Origin: Prevotella sp.
Lineage (GTDB): Bacteria > Bacteroidota > Bacteroidia > Bacteroidales > Bacteroidaceae
Direction of reading: 5' to 3'
Length of the DNA stretch: 64,000 nt
Assembly (NCBI GenBank): GCA_017458125.1
Contig: JAFTGB010000027.1
Location: forward strand, 33,418 to 97,417
Shown here: positions 1-7,260 of the stretch, one piece after another
Numbering within the stretch: position 1 is the first letter of the stretch
Layout: the number at the start of each line of letters is the position of its first letter
Position numbers and translations under genes: made by a program
Notes under the pieces: model-generated
Databases searched by the model: none
Seen by the model: the letters and a program-made list of their open reading frames with translations, nothing else
What the model was told of the DNA's origin: nothing

Positions 1-152
1 ACCGTCAGCACATGGTAGTCAGCATCCGTGCCGACCGCGACACCGAGATGGGCATCATCAACGACGTAAAGCAGGAGCTGCGCAAGGCTGGTGCCTTGAA
101 CATCAACTACTCGGCGACTAATAAGGTGAAGAAAGACAAAAAATTCTATTAA
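1..152 (+). CDS. ExbD/TolR-type biopolymer transport protein, C-terminal end (partial)
   Basis: The reading frame is open from the window edge (codons from base 3) to TAA at 150-152. The visible 49 residues contain ...HMVVSIRADRDTEMGIINDVKQ.. and an ending rich in Lys (KVKKDKKFY). The pattern of a beta strand followed by 'D..t.mG.i.dvk..LR.ag' is the periplasmic C-terminal domain of ExbD/TolR, which couples the ExbB-ExbD proton channel to TonB in the inner membrane. The N-terminal transmembrane helix and the rest of the operon lie outside the window, so the assignment rests on the tail alone. Confidence 0.7.
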   Translation, partial: RQHMVVSIRADRDTEMGIINDVKQELRKAGALNINYSATNKVKKDKKFY

Positions 153-157
153 ATAGT

Positions 158-189
158 TTTGGTAATATTAAGTATAATGTGTATATTTG
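158..189 (+). promoter_or_regulatory. Bacteroidota-type promoter
   Basis: TTTG at 158-161, a 20-nt spacer, then TATATTTG (matches TAnnTTTG) at 182-189. This matches the primary sigma consensus of Bacteroidota. It lies 25 nt before the ATG of the lipoprotein at 214 and suggests independent transcription from the upstream exbD gene. Confidence 0.75.
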
Positions 190-213
190 CACGGTAAGAA
201 AAAGAATTTGCGT

Positions 214-642
214 ATGAAGAAGAATTTATTGTTTGCATGCCTGCTGGCTACAATGCTTTTGATGAGCTGTAGCAGTAGTGACGACGACGCTTCCAACCCG
301 GGAAGAGGACTGATTGGACGGTGGGATCTGGTGGAAATCCAGAACGGAATGCCTTCACTGCACCGCGACGGTAATGTGACTACCTATCCTTCGGGTACGG
401 TAGTCCTTGAGTTCATGAGTAATGGACAGTGTGTCCGGGTTTATAGTGATGGTAGGAAAGAAACCGCCGACTATAGTTTTCCGAAAGACCAGGAACAGTA
501 CTATAGTGCCGATCCGGTTCTGTTGTTAGGTGAAGTGCCGTTTAGCTATACCATAGAAGGGGACATGCTGACGGCGCAAAATCTCGGACTCAACACAATG
601 GAGCATATTCCGGCAACCTATGTGTTCAAGCGTTTAAGATGA
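214..642 (+). CDS. small lipoprotein of unknown function (lipocalin-like size)
   Basis: 142 residues from ATG at 214. The N-terminus MKKNLLFACLLATMLLMSC is a lipoprotein signal with a lipobox ending at Cys19, followed by SSSDDDAS, the acidic flexible tether typical of Bacteroidota lipoproteins. The mature part has beta-rich segments starting GLIGRWDLVEIQNG, resembling the opening strand of small lipocalin-like proteins; this resemblance is weak. A TTG 27 nt upstream is in frame but lies inside the promoter -7 box, so the ATG is preferred. It stands alone, convergent with folA. Function unknown. Confidence 0.7.
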   Translation: MKKNLLFACLLATMLLMSCSSSDDDASNPGRGLIGRWDLVEIQNGMPSLHRDGNVTTYPSGTVVLEFMSNGQCVRVYSDGRKETADYSFPKDQEQYYSADPVLLLGEVPFSYTIEGDMLTAQNLGLNTMEHIPATYVFKRLR

Positions 643-701
643 GCAACAGCTAAGTGGCGCATGACGACAGGCACCTGACAGCTACGGCTGTTGCGTCGTC
701 G

Positions 702-1178
702 TCATCGTTCATAATCCACGAAGGCGTATTCGAAGGTATGGCGTTCATCCTTCGGATGCGCCTCCTTGTTGACTACTCGCCATGCGCTGTAGTCGGGGAA
801 GAAGGCGTCGGCATGGGCCGGCGTGTCGTCCACCTCGGTCAGGCACAGACGGTCGGCCAGCGGCATCGCCTGCCGGTAGACGCTGGCTCCACCTATTATA
901 TATATGTCCTCCTCAGGCGCGCAGCTCTTGAGTGCGGCGTCGAGGGTGGGGTAGACGTCGCAGCCTGGCAGCTCTTTCACCGACGTCGACAGCACCACGT
1001 TGCGGCGGTTGGGCAGTGCGCCCTTGGGCAGCGACAGGTAGGTGTTGCGCCCCATGACGATGGTGTGGCCGGTGGTGAGCTGTTTGAACCGTTTCAGGTC
1101 GTTGGGCAACCAGTAGATGAGTTTGTTCTCGAAACCGATGGCCCTGTTTTTTGCCACCGCTGCAATGATGGTAATCAT
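702..1178 (-). CDS. folA: dihydrofolate reductase
   Basis: 158 residues, the usual length for bacterial DHFR. It reduces dihydrofolate to tetrahydrofolate with NADPH in the cytosol, regenerating the folate oxidised by thymidylate synthase. Visible family signatures are MITIIAAVAKNRAIG at the N-terminus, the substrate-binding acidic residue in WLPNDLKRFK (Asp27), the NADPH-binding segment IVMGRNTYLSLP and the later IYIIGGASVYRQ. In related genomes thyA and folA normally sit side by side; here thyA lies about 5.2 kb upstream on the same strand with toxin-antitoxin modules and a surface protein between them. Confidence 0.95.
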   Translation of the reverse strand: MITIIAAVAKNRAIGFENKLIYWLPNDLKRFKQLTTGHTIVMGRNTYLSLPKGALPNRRNVVLSTSVKELPGCDVYPTLDAALKSCAPEEDIYIIGGASVYRQAMPLADRLCLTEVDDTPAHADAFFPDYSAWRVVNKEAHPKDERHTFEYAFVDYER

Positions 1179-1269
1179 GTTGTTTTATACTGCAATTAGT
1201 TCTTGTCCAATACGGGGATGTCAGGAGCATTCAATCAGGTGCATTGAGGACTTATCCCAGATTTCCCAT

Positions 1270-1572
1270 CTAAAATATAGAAGCGCATGCCCTCTTGATG
1301 TCTACGAGCCTTGCTATCAAGGGCTTCTTTTGCCGGGCAACTGACATGTTATAGCGGCTCTGCATATTGATGAGCAGTTCCGGATTGATGCCGAGAGCAG
1401 CTTCCATCATCAATGCGAAATCCGTTGTTACCGGACGTTTTGCATTCAGTATCTCATTAAGTTGAGTATAAGGGATTGACAGGACTTCCGAAAATTTCTT
1501 CTGCGAAATACCCCGTGCTTCCAACTCTTCTTTCAGTACATCCCCCGGATGTGTCGTCGTTCTGTTCATCAT
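1270..1572 (-). CDS. higA: HigA-family antitoxin (XRE helix-turn-helix)
   Basis: 100 residues. The segment HPGDVLKEELEARGISQKKFSE with the following IPYTQLNEILNAKR is the HigA-type helix-turn-helix: helix 2 'sqkkfsevl', recognition helix 'ytqlneilna'. HigA proteins bind and neutralise the partner toxin and repress their own operon. The gene starts 6 nt after the stop of the toxin at 1579-1887, giving the toxin-first order typical of higBA. A palindrome overlapping the promoter at 1929-1951 is a likely operator. ATG codons occur at residues 1 and 2. Confidence 0.85.
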   Translation of the reverse strand: MMNRTTTHPGDVLKEELEARGISQKKFSEVLSIPYTQLNEILNAKRPVTTDFALMMEAALGINPELLINMQSRYNMSVARQKKPLIARLVDIKRACASIF

Positions 1573-1578
1573 TATTAT

Positions 1579-1887
1579 TTATTGATAATGGTTTGTGATA
1601 TCCGTAATGGTACAAATGGTCACTACAGGTTCAGCTCCTTCTTGTCTAATCTTGAACTCCAGACGGTAATGGTAGTCTATACGAATAGAGAAATAGCCAT
1701 TGTCTGTTGCTTCGAAGTTGAGCGAATTGAACACAAACAGATCCTCTATCCGAGTCGCAGCCATCAGCGTATCTATACGCTTCTGGTATTTTGTTACGAC
1801 AGGTTTTTGAAAACGATACTTCTTGTTCGTACATTTCCCGTCGTTATATAACTCTTTTAGATAATCTTTTTCGTATTCGATGACCAT
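1579..1887 (-). CDS. higB: HigB/RelE-ParE family toxin
   Basis: 102 residues, the normal size of RelE-fold toxins. The pattern LYNDGKCTNKKYRFQKPVV, then 'yqkridtL.aa..iedLf...L.fe.t.NGyfsiRid.hyRleFki' and a closing 'v.ictItDItnHY' is that of HigB/RelE-like toxins, usually ribosome-dependent mRNA endonucleases. The basic and His residues in RIDYHYRLEF and NHYQ are candidates for catalysis. It is the first gene of the operon, followed at 6 nt by higA, and has its own promoter at 1908-1939. Confidence 0.85.
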   Translation of the reverse strand: MVIEYEKDYLKELYNDGKCTNKKYRFQKPVVTKYQKRIDTLMAATRIEDLFVFNSLNFEATDNGYFSIRIDYHYRLEFKIRQEGAEPVVTICTITDITNHYQ

Positions 1888-1907
1888 ATAGTTCCATTTG
1901 TTCGTTG

Positions 1908-1951
1908 CAAAGGTAAGGAATCTTTTCGATATTCACAAATTTAGTGAATAT
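1908..1951 (-). promoter_or_regulatory. higBA promoter with palindromic operator
   Basis: On the minus strand TACCTTTG (plus coordinates 1908-1915) is the -7 box, followed at exactly 20 nt by TTTG (1936-1939). The arms ATATTCAC (1929-1936) and GTGAATAT (1944-1951) form an 8-bp inverted repeat with a 7-nt centre, overlapping the -33 box. Overlap with the promoter is what an autorepressing HigA would need; binding itself is inferred. Confidence 0.65.
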
Positions 1952-2014
1952 TTTTTGCTACCCCATAAACAGCAAGGAAAGTGGATTGTCAGAACCAATA
2001 TTCCCGTTAAAACA

Positions 2015-2047
2015 TCCCCGCCACTCTTACAGAAAGAATGGCGGGGA
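2015..2047 (-). terminator. possible terminator after the Big/RCC1 gene
   Basis: A 9-bp stem (2015-2023 with 2039-2047, core CCCCGCCA/TGGCGGGG) with a 15-nt loop lies about 100 nt past the stop of the 941-residue gene. Reading along the minus strand it is followed closely by GTTTTAAC, a weak T tract. Confidence 0.4.
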
Positions 2048-2144
2048 ATGATATAAGAATCAAGTGCCTGTCCCTTTGATTTTCAATGAACTTGGAGCCG
2101 GGGATGAGTGTATTGAGGAATTCGTTAAATGAATAGTCTTCGTT

Positions 2145-4970
2145 CTATTTCACAATAACCTTGCGGCCATTGATGATGTTGATGCCCTTCTTCGGTGCTG
2201 CCAGGCGCTGACCGGAGAGGGAATAGATGTGTCCATCAGTAGTCCCTTGGTTTTCCACCTCATTAATTCCTGTGGATTCTTCTACCGTCACTTTACATGT
2301 GGCGGTAAATAGATCATCAACCGTTACAGTAACAAATGTGGTTCCTGTCTGTAGAGGTGTAATGACACCACGGGAATTTACAGAAAGGCGATTAATGGCA
2401 TAAGTGAATGAAATCGTTTTATAGTCAGAACCCAATGGAAGGCATTGTACTTGAATCAAGGCTTTGTTTCCTAAACCTACAACTATGTTTTTATTTTTCA
2501 ATTCTATACTTTCAACTGCATTTGCCTGGAAGAAACCGTTTGGCAATGCTGATGGATATAATTGAGAATACTTTTGAGTTACTCCCCATATCCAAACAGA
2601 ACCATCGTCTTTGATTGCCATAGTGCGACTATCGTCGGCATAGACATTTTTGACGTTATCCATTACTTTTACAGGACTATGTCTCTCTGTATTGGTCCCA
2701 TCCCCTAATTGATAACGTTCATTATTGCCCCATGCCCAAAGAGTTCCATCTTGTTTTATAGCAAACGACTGATTCTCTTTTGCCGATATCATCTTCACAC
2801 TTGTCATAATCTTTTGCGGCTTATAAACGTCTTTGGTTGTTCCATCACCAACTTGTCCATTTTCATTCATTCCCCAAGCCCACAAAGTTCCATAAGTGTC
2901 TAAAGCTAAAGTATGTCCATAACCAGCTTTTACGCTGACAATATTATTCATGATTTTTTGGAAATTTGGATAAAGGTGTTCATATCCTTCATTCTCAAAT
3001 CCCAAAGATCCTGCTTGGTTTGAACCGCAACCCCAAAGGGTATAGTCTTTTTTAATTAACATGGTATGATATCCACCTGAAGAGACTTGCATGGCATTAT
3101 CTGTTATCATTGTAGGAATAGTCTCACTTGTACGATTTCCATTCCCAAGAGTACCTTGCCAATTATCACCCCATCCCCAAAGAGTTCCATCTTGTTTTAT
3201 ATAGAACAAACGCCTCTCTGATTGAGCAATAGACTTTACATTTTTGCTTAGTATAAAAGGAATATTGTGGTCATTTTCTGTACCATCTCCTAAACGGCCA
3301 TCAACATTATTGCCCCATGCCCATAATGTTCCATCTTCTTGAACTGCCATTGAACGAGCATAGTCCGTAGAGATAGCCTTCACATTATCCATAATCTTTG
3401 ATGCATAGTCTCTACTTGAAGCATTAATTCCCCAACCTAAGCCTCCATGCCAGTTGTCACCCCATGTCCACAATGATCCTTCGTCATCTACAGACAAATA
3501 CAAATCATAACCTGTAGCAATATCTTTCATTCGAGGTTCGGAAGATGACCTAACAATTTCAAACTGACATTCCTGATTAACATTTTTTTCTCCTATAGTA
3601 CTAATCACAGCTGATGAAGGTATGATAAGTGTATATTTTCCTATCGATAGTCTTTCTGAAGGAACAAAATGCAATATACCATCAATAATAATTGCATCGC
3701 CTGTTATTACATTGCCATCTTCGGCTTTTAGCTTTATCTCATTTAAATTGTCTGATTCATATACATAGTCGTTGAAAGTTATGGATGGTATTGTGTTTGC
3801 ACTTGTTGCCTTGCTCTCAGGATAAACAGACAATATGGCTAAAGACGTCACTATATATTCCCTCGTCAGCACACTACTATTATTATACTCACTACCTGCT
3901 GCTATCGCTTTCAAGGTAAGGTCTTCATTGATAGTTACAGGGACAGTATATCTGGTGCTTTTGGTAGTTGGTGTACTGCCGTCTAATGTGTAGTATATTT
4001 CTGCATCGGAACGACTGACTGTTAGGGTTACTTTCTTGCCTTTAGCTATGAGGCCTGACTCTGTATTGCAACTCAGTGTCAGGTCGCCTTTTTCAACTGT
4101 CACCCTGCATGTGGCGGTCTTGCCGTTGGCTGTCGTGACGGTGATGTTTGCCGTTCCTGTTTTCTTGCCACTAACCTCACCGTTTTGTGAGACGGAGGCG
4201 ACACTTGTATTGTCCGAAGACCATGTGTAGGTTGTCTCAGAATCTGAAGGATTGAGAGTGGGAGTAAGTCTGACTGATTTGCCGACCTTTGTCCATGCCG
4301 TGCTGGGCAGCGAAACGCTGCTCGGTTCAACGGATTTTACCGTCACATTACATACAGCCGAAGGTCCCATGTTGGTATTAGCAGTAATGGTGACATTACC
4401 AGATTTCTTGGCAGTTATAGTTGCATACTTAGTAATAGAGGAAGAACTGCCTTCTACCGTCGCTATACTGGGGTCGCTTGAAACCCATTCCACCTGCGCG
4501 GCAGAAGCCCAGCCCGGGTCTGACCAAGAATAGTTCAGACGTTTGGTGTCGCCAGGCTTCATTTCAACATCGCTATCTGAAAGAATGATATTTACAGGTA
4601 CACATCTGATAGTCCATGTATGGTAATGAGCCGTGAACACCGAGTGTCCTGTATTTTTGTTGTAATACTCCTCCGTCCATGATACGGAGATTGTTGCATT
4701 GCCTGTGAAATATTGATTAATAGTGATAATAACACCAGACTCTTTATCATCTGTGCTTGCAGCTATTTGCTGGTGGGTGCAGTTCCAAGACGCAGAACCT
4801 GTAACGACCCAGTTAGTAAAAGGTATGCCTAAGAATTTGGCCTCGCCAACATGAAGGCTATAGGTTTGAGACAAAGCCCTTGCAAATGCACACATGAGGG
4901 TAAGTAAGACCATGACTTTCCTCATACTTGGCAGGAATGAGGTGATGCTGTTGTAAAGATTTTTTTTCAT
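2145..4970 (-). CDS. secreted Big-domain/RCC1-repeat protein with T9SS-like C-terminal tail
   Basis: 941 residues. An N-terminal signal peptide runs to about residue 35 (cleavage near ALS-QTYSL). Then come two Big_2-type immunoglobulin-like domains (about 130-292), a chitobiase-C-like beta segment with IYYTLDGSTPTTKSTRY (about 300-375), a Big_5-like domain (about 380-475), and seven RCC1-type propeller repeats (about 480-830), each with a core like 'GTLWAWGnN.nGqLGdGT'. A last Big_2 domain and a short tail (IYSLSGQRLAAPKKGINIIN GRKVIVK, about 910-941) close it. This tail has the layout of type IX secretion sorting tails, so export through T9SS to the surface is inferred, in line with porE at 11-13 kb. 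The ligand is unknown. It is the largest cargo-like gene in the thyA-folA interval. Confidence 0.75.
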   Translation of the reverse strand: MKKNLYNSITSFLPSMRKVMVLLTLMCAFARALSQTYSLHVGEAKFLGIPFTNWVVTGSASWNCTHQQIAASTDDKESGVIITINQYFTGNATISVSWTEEYYNKNTGHSVFTAHYHTWTIRCVPVNIILSDSDVEMKPGDTKRLNYSWSDPGWASAAQVEWVSSDPSIATVEGSSSSITKYATITAKKSGNVTITANTNMGPSAVCNVTVKSVEPSSVSLPSTAWTKVGKSVRLTPTLNPSDSETTYTWSSDNTSVASVSQNGEVSGKKTGTANITVTTANGKTATCRVTVEKGDLTLSCNTESGLIAKGKKVTLTVSRSDAEIYYTLDGSTPTTKSTRYTVPVTINEDLTLKAIAAGSEYNNSSVLTREYIVTSLAILSVYPESKATSANTIPSITFNDYVYESDNLNEIKLKAEDGNVITGDAIIIDGILHFVPSERLSIGKYTLIIPSSAVISTIGEKNVNQECQFEIVRSSSEPRMKDIATGYDLYLSVDDEGSLWTWGDNWHGGLGWGINASSRDYASKIMDNVKAISTDYARSMAVQEDGTLWAWGNNVDGRLGDGTENDHNIPFILSKNVKSIAQSERRLFYIKQDGTLWGWGDNWQGTLGNGNRTSETIPTMITDNAMQVSSGGYHTMLIKKDYTLWGCGSNQAGSLGFENEGYEHLYPNFQKIMNNIVSVKAGYGHTLALDTYGTLWAWGMNENGQVGDGTTKDVYKPQKIMTSVKMISAKENQSFAIKQDGTLWAWGNNERYQLGDGTNTERHSPVKVMDNVKNVYADDSRTMAIKDDGSVWIWGVTQKYSQLYPSALPNGFFQANAVESIELKNKNIVVGLGNKALIQVQCLPLGSDYKTISFTYAINRLSVNSRGVITPLQTGTTFVTVTVDDLFTATCKVTVEESTGINEVENQGTTDGHIYSLSGQRLAAPKKGINIINGRKVIVK

Positions 4971-5334
4971 TTGTAGTTTTATGAGAATAAGAAAAGGCGT
5001 GCAACCATCCGATGCTTATTCCTTCATCTGGTTACCGGCAAGTGACCTTACGCAAAACAAGCAAGAACAGTTCACGCCCCTTACGGACGTGAACTTTCTG
5101 AACTGCTTGCCCTCGCATTGGAATATTTTGCCGGTATTCTGAAGCTGAGAGAGACAAGAGCAGAAAGCTCAAGTTATCTAAAAAGACTGTCGAACGGGAT
5201 TGCAACGCGCAATTTTGGTTTGTAATTAAAATTGTTTATCACGTTCCCTGTTGGGAGGGCGGCACCTGGTGCCGTCATGACACTCCCTGAATTTCTGTCT
5301 GTACTGTCTGGTTCTTGTTTTATTTATTAAAGAG
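4971..5334. other. intergenic region with two palindromes, no gene seen
   Basis: No convincing coding sequence. GTTCACG (5070-5076) pairs with CGTGAAC (5088-5094), with outer pairing of CAAGC and GCTTG, in the leader side of the Big/RCC1 gene. A perfect 15-nt palindrome CGGCACC-T-GGTGCCG sits at 5260-5274, downstream of hepT, and might act as its terminator. No clear TAnnTTTG box was found for the Big/RCC1 gene. Confidence 0.4.
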
Positions 5335-5739
5335 TTATACACTAATATCTTTTATCAATTGTTCTATCTTGCAGATGAAGTTCCTCGAAATGTTTACTTG
5401 CTCCATCAAATCTTTTTCGGTAATATCATAAGCGCAGTTATAGTCTGCCTTTTGGCGAAGCTGCATCATCCGAGCAAAGAAACTTCCGTATGTGAGTTCT
5501 ATCCTACCTGATTTTACAAAATGGAGGCTAAATTGAGTAACGGCTCCGGAGTGCTTCTTAGCAGCAGGCAGGCCATAAGCAATAAATAGTCCTTGGACAG
5601 CATGGTAACAGGCATAATAATAACGGTTGGCAGCCAAGTCCCAATATTGCATGGCATACATCTCTTCTGCTTGTCTGAGAAATCTGTTGGCTTTCTCCAT
5701 TTGCAGGTTTACCAATGTCTTTGTTCCTTGCTTATCCAT
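5335..5739 (-). CDS. hepT: HEPN-domain protein, HepT-like toxin
   Basis: 134 residues, all-alpha. The motif RYYYACYH (Arg39, His46; R-X6-H) fits the RX4-6H active site of HEPN RNases. A second conserved helix is QLRQKADYNCAYDITEKD. HEPN toxins paired with minimal nucleotidyltransferases cleave RNA and are silenced by AMPylation from the partner. The gene begins 2 nt after the stop of the nucleotidyltransferase gene, giving an MntA-HepT order. RNase activity is inferred from the motif; some HEPN proteins with this layout are inactive. Confidence 0.8.
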   Translation of the reverse strand: MDKQGTKTLVNLQMEKANRFLRQAEEMYAMQYWDLAANRYYYACYHAVQGLFIAYGLPAAKKHSGAVTQFSLHFVKSGRIELTYGSFFARMMQLRQKADYNCAYDITEKDLMEQVNISRNFICKIEQLIKDISV

Positions 5740-5741
5740 AG

Positions 5742-6059
5742 TTATATCAAGGGAATACCGTCACGAACCACATTCTCGTAAAACGGTGTGATGCGATATG
5801 AGTCCCATTCCTTTTTAGTGTACATAATCGGGTTGATTTCCTCTCCGAGGTCACAGCCAAGCAATACGAAGGGATAACTGACATTATCGTAGTCGGATTG
5901 GTCTAACGCATCTTTATCAAGTAGTATAAGAATATCCCAGTCAGAATGTTGACTGGCATCGCCTCTTGCCCTGGAACCATACAAAATGGCCTTACCTCCA
6001 TTTGGGACATATAAACGGGCGGTTTCCTTTATTCTTGATAGATTCGTTCCTTTTGTCAT
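5742..6059 (-). CDS. mntA: MntA-like minimal nucleotidyltransferase antitoxin
   Basis: 105 residues. AILYGSRARGDASQHSDWDILI contains the GS-X10-DXD signature of DNA polymerase beta-type minimal nucleotidyltransferases, with both metal-binding Asp residues (DWD) present. A third acidic residue may lie in LGCDLGEEINP. In characterised MntA/HepT pairs this enzyme adds AMP to a Tyr of HepT near the RX4-6H motif; hepT here has three consecutive Tyr residues after its Arg39. Transcription starts from a near-ideal promoter at 6079-6109, 20 nt upstream. Confidence 0.85.
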   Translation of the reverse strand: MTKGTNLSRIKETARLYVPNGGKAILYGSRARGDASQHSDWDILILLDKDALDQSDYDNVSYPFVLLGCDLGEEINPIMYTKKEWDSYRITPFYENVVRDGIPLI

Positions 6060-6078
6060 CTATGTGCTATATTCACGG

Positions 6079-6109
6079 CAAAGATAGGAATAATTCTTGA
6101 TACGGCAAA
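6079..6109 (-). promoter_or_regulatory. promoter of mntA-hepT
   Basis: Minus strand: TATCTTTG (plus 6079-6086) and TTTG (plus 6106-6109) with a 19-nt spacer, a full Bacteroidota consensus, placed 20 nt before the mntA ATG. Confidence 0.75.
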
Positions 6110-6166
6110 GAAAAATCAAAGAAAAAGTATGGGCAAGAGCTAAAAGCTCATTTATATATTGATGCC

Positions 6167-6347
6167 GCCGCTGAGCGTATTCGTTCAGCGGCACGATGGA
6201 AAAGCATTAGCCGCGGTGGTAAAAAACATCAGCGACGGTGCCGAATTTCATTGGCGGCGGTGGTAAATTTGATTAGCCGATTTACCATAACGGCTGATAC
6301 TTTTTACCACCGCGGGGCATAAAATTCGGTGCCGCGGGGCATGAAAT
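6167..6347. repeat. 22-bp-period tandem array A plus adjoining hairpin
   Basis: Seven units of exactly 22 bp run from 6194 to 6347 (unit starts 6194, 6216, 6238, 6260, 6282, 6304, 6326). Units 1-4 resemble each other (for example starts GGTGGTAAA and ends AGC-G-C); units 5-7 are the inverted counterpart (TTTACCA..., ...CGCGGGGCATRAAA), so the array folds on itself: about 20 of 22 bases pair between 6212-6233 and 6294-6315. Just before lies a hairpin GCCGCTGA/TCAGCGGC (6167-6174 with 6186-6193). The same seven-unit order recurs at 45556-45731. Confidence 0.85.
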
Positions 6348-6367
6348 TTCAAACGGGTGAAAATCAA

Positions 6368-6404
6368 AAGGTTAGAAGCGGGAATTTCTTCCTGTTCTAA
6401 CCTT
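6368..6404 (-). terminator. probable thyA terminator
   Basis: Perfect 10-bp stem AAGGTTAGAA (6368-6377) with TTCTAACCTT (6395-6404), 17-nt loop, 28 nt past the thyA stop. Reading on the minus strand a T-containing stretch (TTGATTTTC) follows. Confidence 0.55.
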
Positions 6405-6431
6405 CGAGACATAGGGCATATGAAAGGATGC

Positions 6432-7226
6432 TTATACCGATACCTCGGCCTTGATGTGCGGCCACGGGTCGTAGCCTTCTAACTGGAAGTCGTCGTAGTG
6501 GAAGTCGAAGATGCTCTTCACGTCGGGGTTCAGCTTCATGGTAGGCAGCGGTCGCGGCTGACGGGTGAGCTGCAGGCGGGCCTGCTCCAGGTGGTTCAGG
6601 TAGAGGTGAGTGTCGCCTGTGGTGTGGATGAAGTCGCCGGCCTCCAGCCCTGTCACCTGTGCCATCATCTGTAGCAGCAGGGCGTATGAGGCAATGTTGA
6701 ACGGCACGCCGAGGAAGGTGTCGGCCGACCGCTGGTAGAGTTGCAGCGACAGCCGGCCGTCGGCCACGTAGAACTGGAAGATGGTGTGACACGGGGGCAG
6801 TGCCATCTGGTTGACCTCGGCCACGTTCCACGCCGACACAATCATGCGGCGCGAGTCGGGGTTGGTCTTCAGCTGGTCCACGACGTACTGTATCTGGTCG
6901 ATGACGCCGCCGTTGTAGTCGGGCCACGAGCGCCACTGGTGTCCGTAGACGGGCCCTAACTCGCCGTCCGCATCGGCCCATTCGTCCCAGATGTGCACGT
7001 TGTTCTCCTGCAGGAACCTGATGTTGGTGCTGCCTTTCAGAAACCAGAGCAGTTCGTAGATGATGCCTTTCAGGTAGAGCTTCTTGGTGGTAAGCAGCGG
7101 GAATCCGTCAGCCAGGTTGTAGCGGCTCTGGGTGCCGAAGATGCTGATGGTGCCCGTTCCTGTGCGGTCGCCCTTCTGCGTGCCCTCGGTGAGGATGCGG
7201 TTCAGTATGTCTAAGTATTGCTTCAT
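6432..7226 (-). CDS. thyA: thymidylate synthase
   Basis: 264 residues, the same length as the E. coli enzyme. It methylates dUMP to dTMP with 5,10-methylenetetrahydrofolate, leaving dihydrofolate for FolA. The catalytic Cys is at position 146 in [13 protein letters not shown], the same number as in E. coli; the phosphate-binding RTGTGT (21-26) and the folate/dUMP segment [19 protein letters not shown] are intact. The gene is followed by a stem-loop terminator rather than by folA, its usual neighbour. A short TTTGACG-type microrepeat separates it from the methyltransferase gene upstream. Confidence 0.97.
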   Translation of the reverse strand: MKQYLDILNRILTEGTQKGDRTGTGTISIFGTQSRYNLADGFPLLTTKKLYLKGIIYELLWFLKGSTNIRFLQENNVHIWDEWADADGELGPVYGHQWRSWPDYNGGVIDQIQYVVDQLKTNPDSRRMIVSAWNVAEVNQMALPPCHTIFQFYVADGRLSLQLYQRSADTFLGVPFNIASYALLLQMMAQVTGLEAGDFIHTTGDTHLYLNHLEQARLQLTRQPRPLPTMKLNPDVKSIFDFHYDDFQLEGYDPWPHIKAEVSV

Positions 7227-7230
7227 GGAT

Positions 7231-7260
7231 GTTTGACGTTTGAAGTTTGACGTTTGGAAT
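7231..7260. repeat. degenerate microrepeat (TTTGACG/TTTGAAG type)
   Basis: Four successive 7-8 nt units beginning TTTGA or TTTGG fill the 34-nt gap between the rsmF-like gene and thyA. It belongs to the class of short degenerate tandem repeats seen in many gaps of this window. Confidence 0.6.

Noticed and set aside
4971-5334. Riboswitch before the Big/RCC1 gene
   Set aside because: There is a stem with GTTCACG/CGTGAAC but no match to the known riboswitch cores I could recall, and the promoter is not clear.
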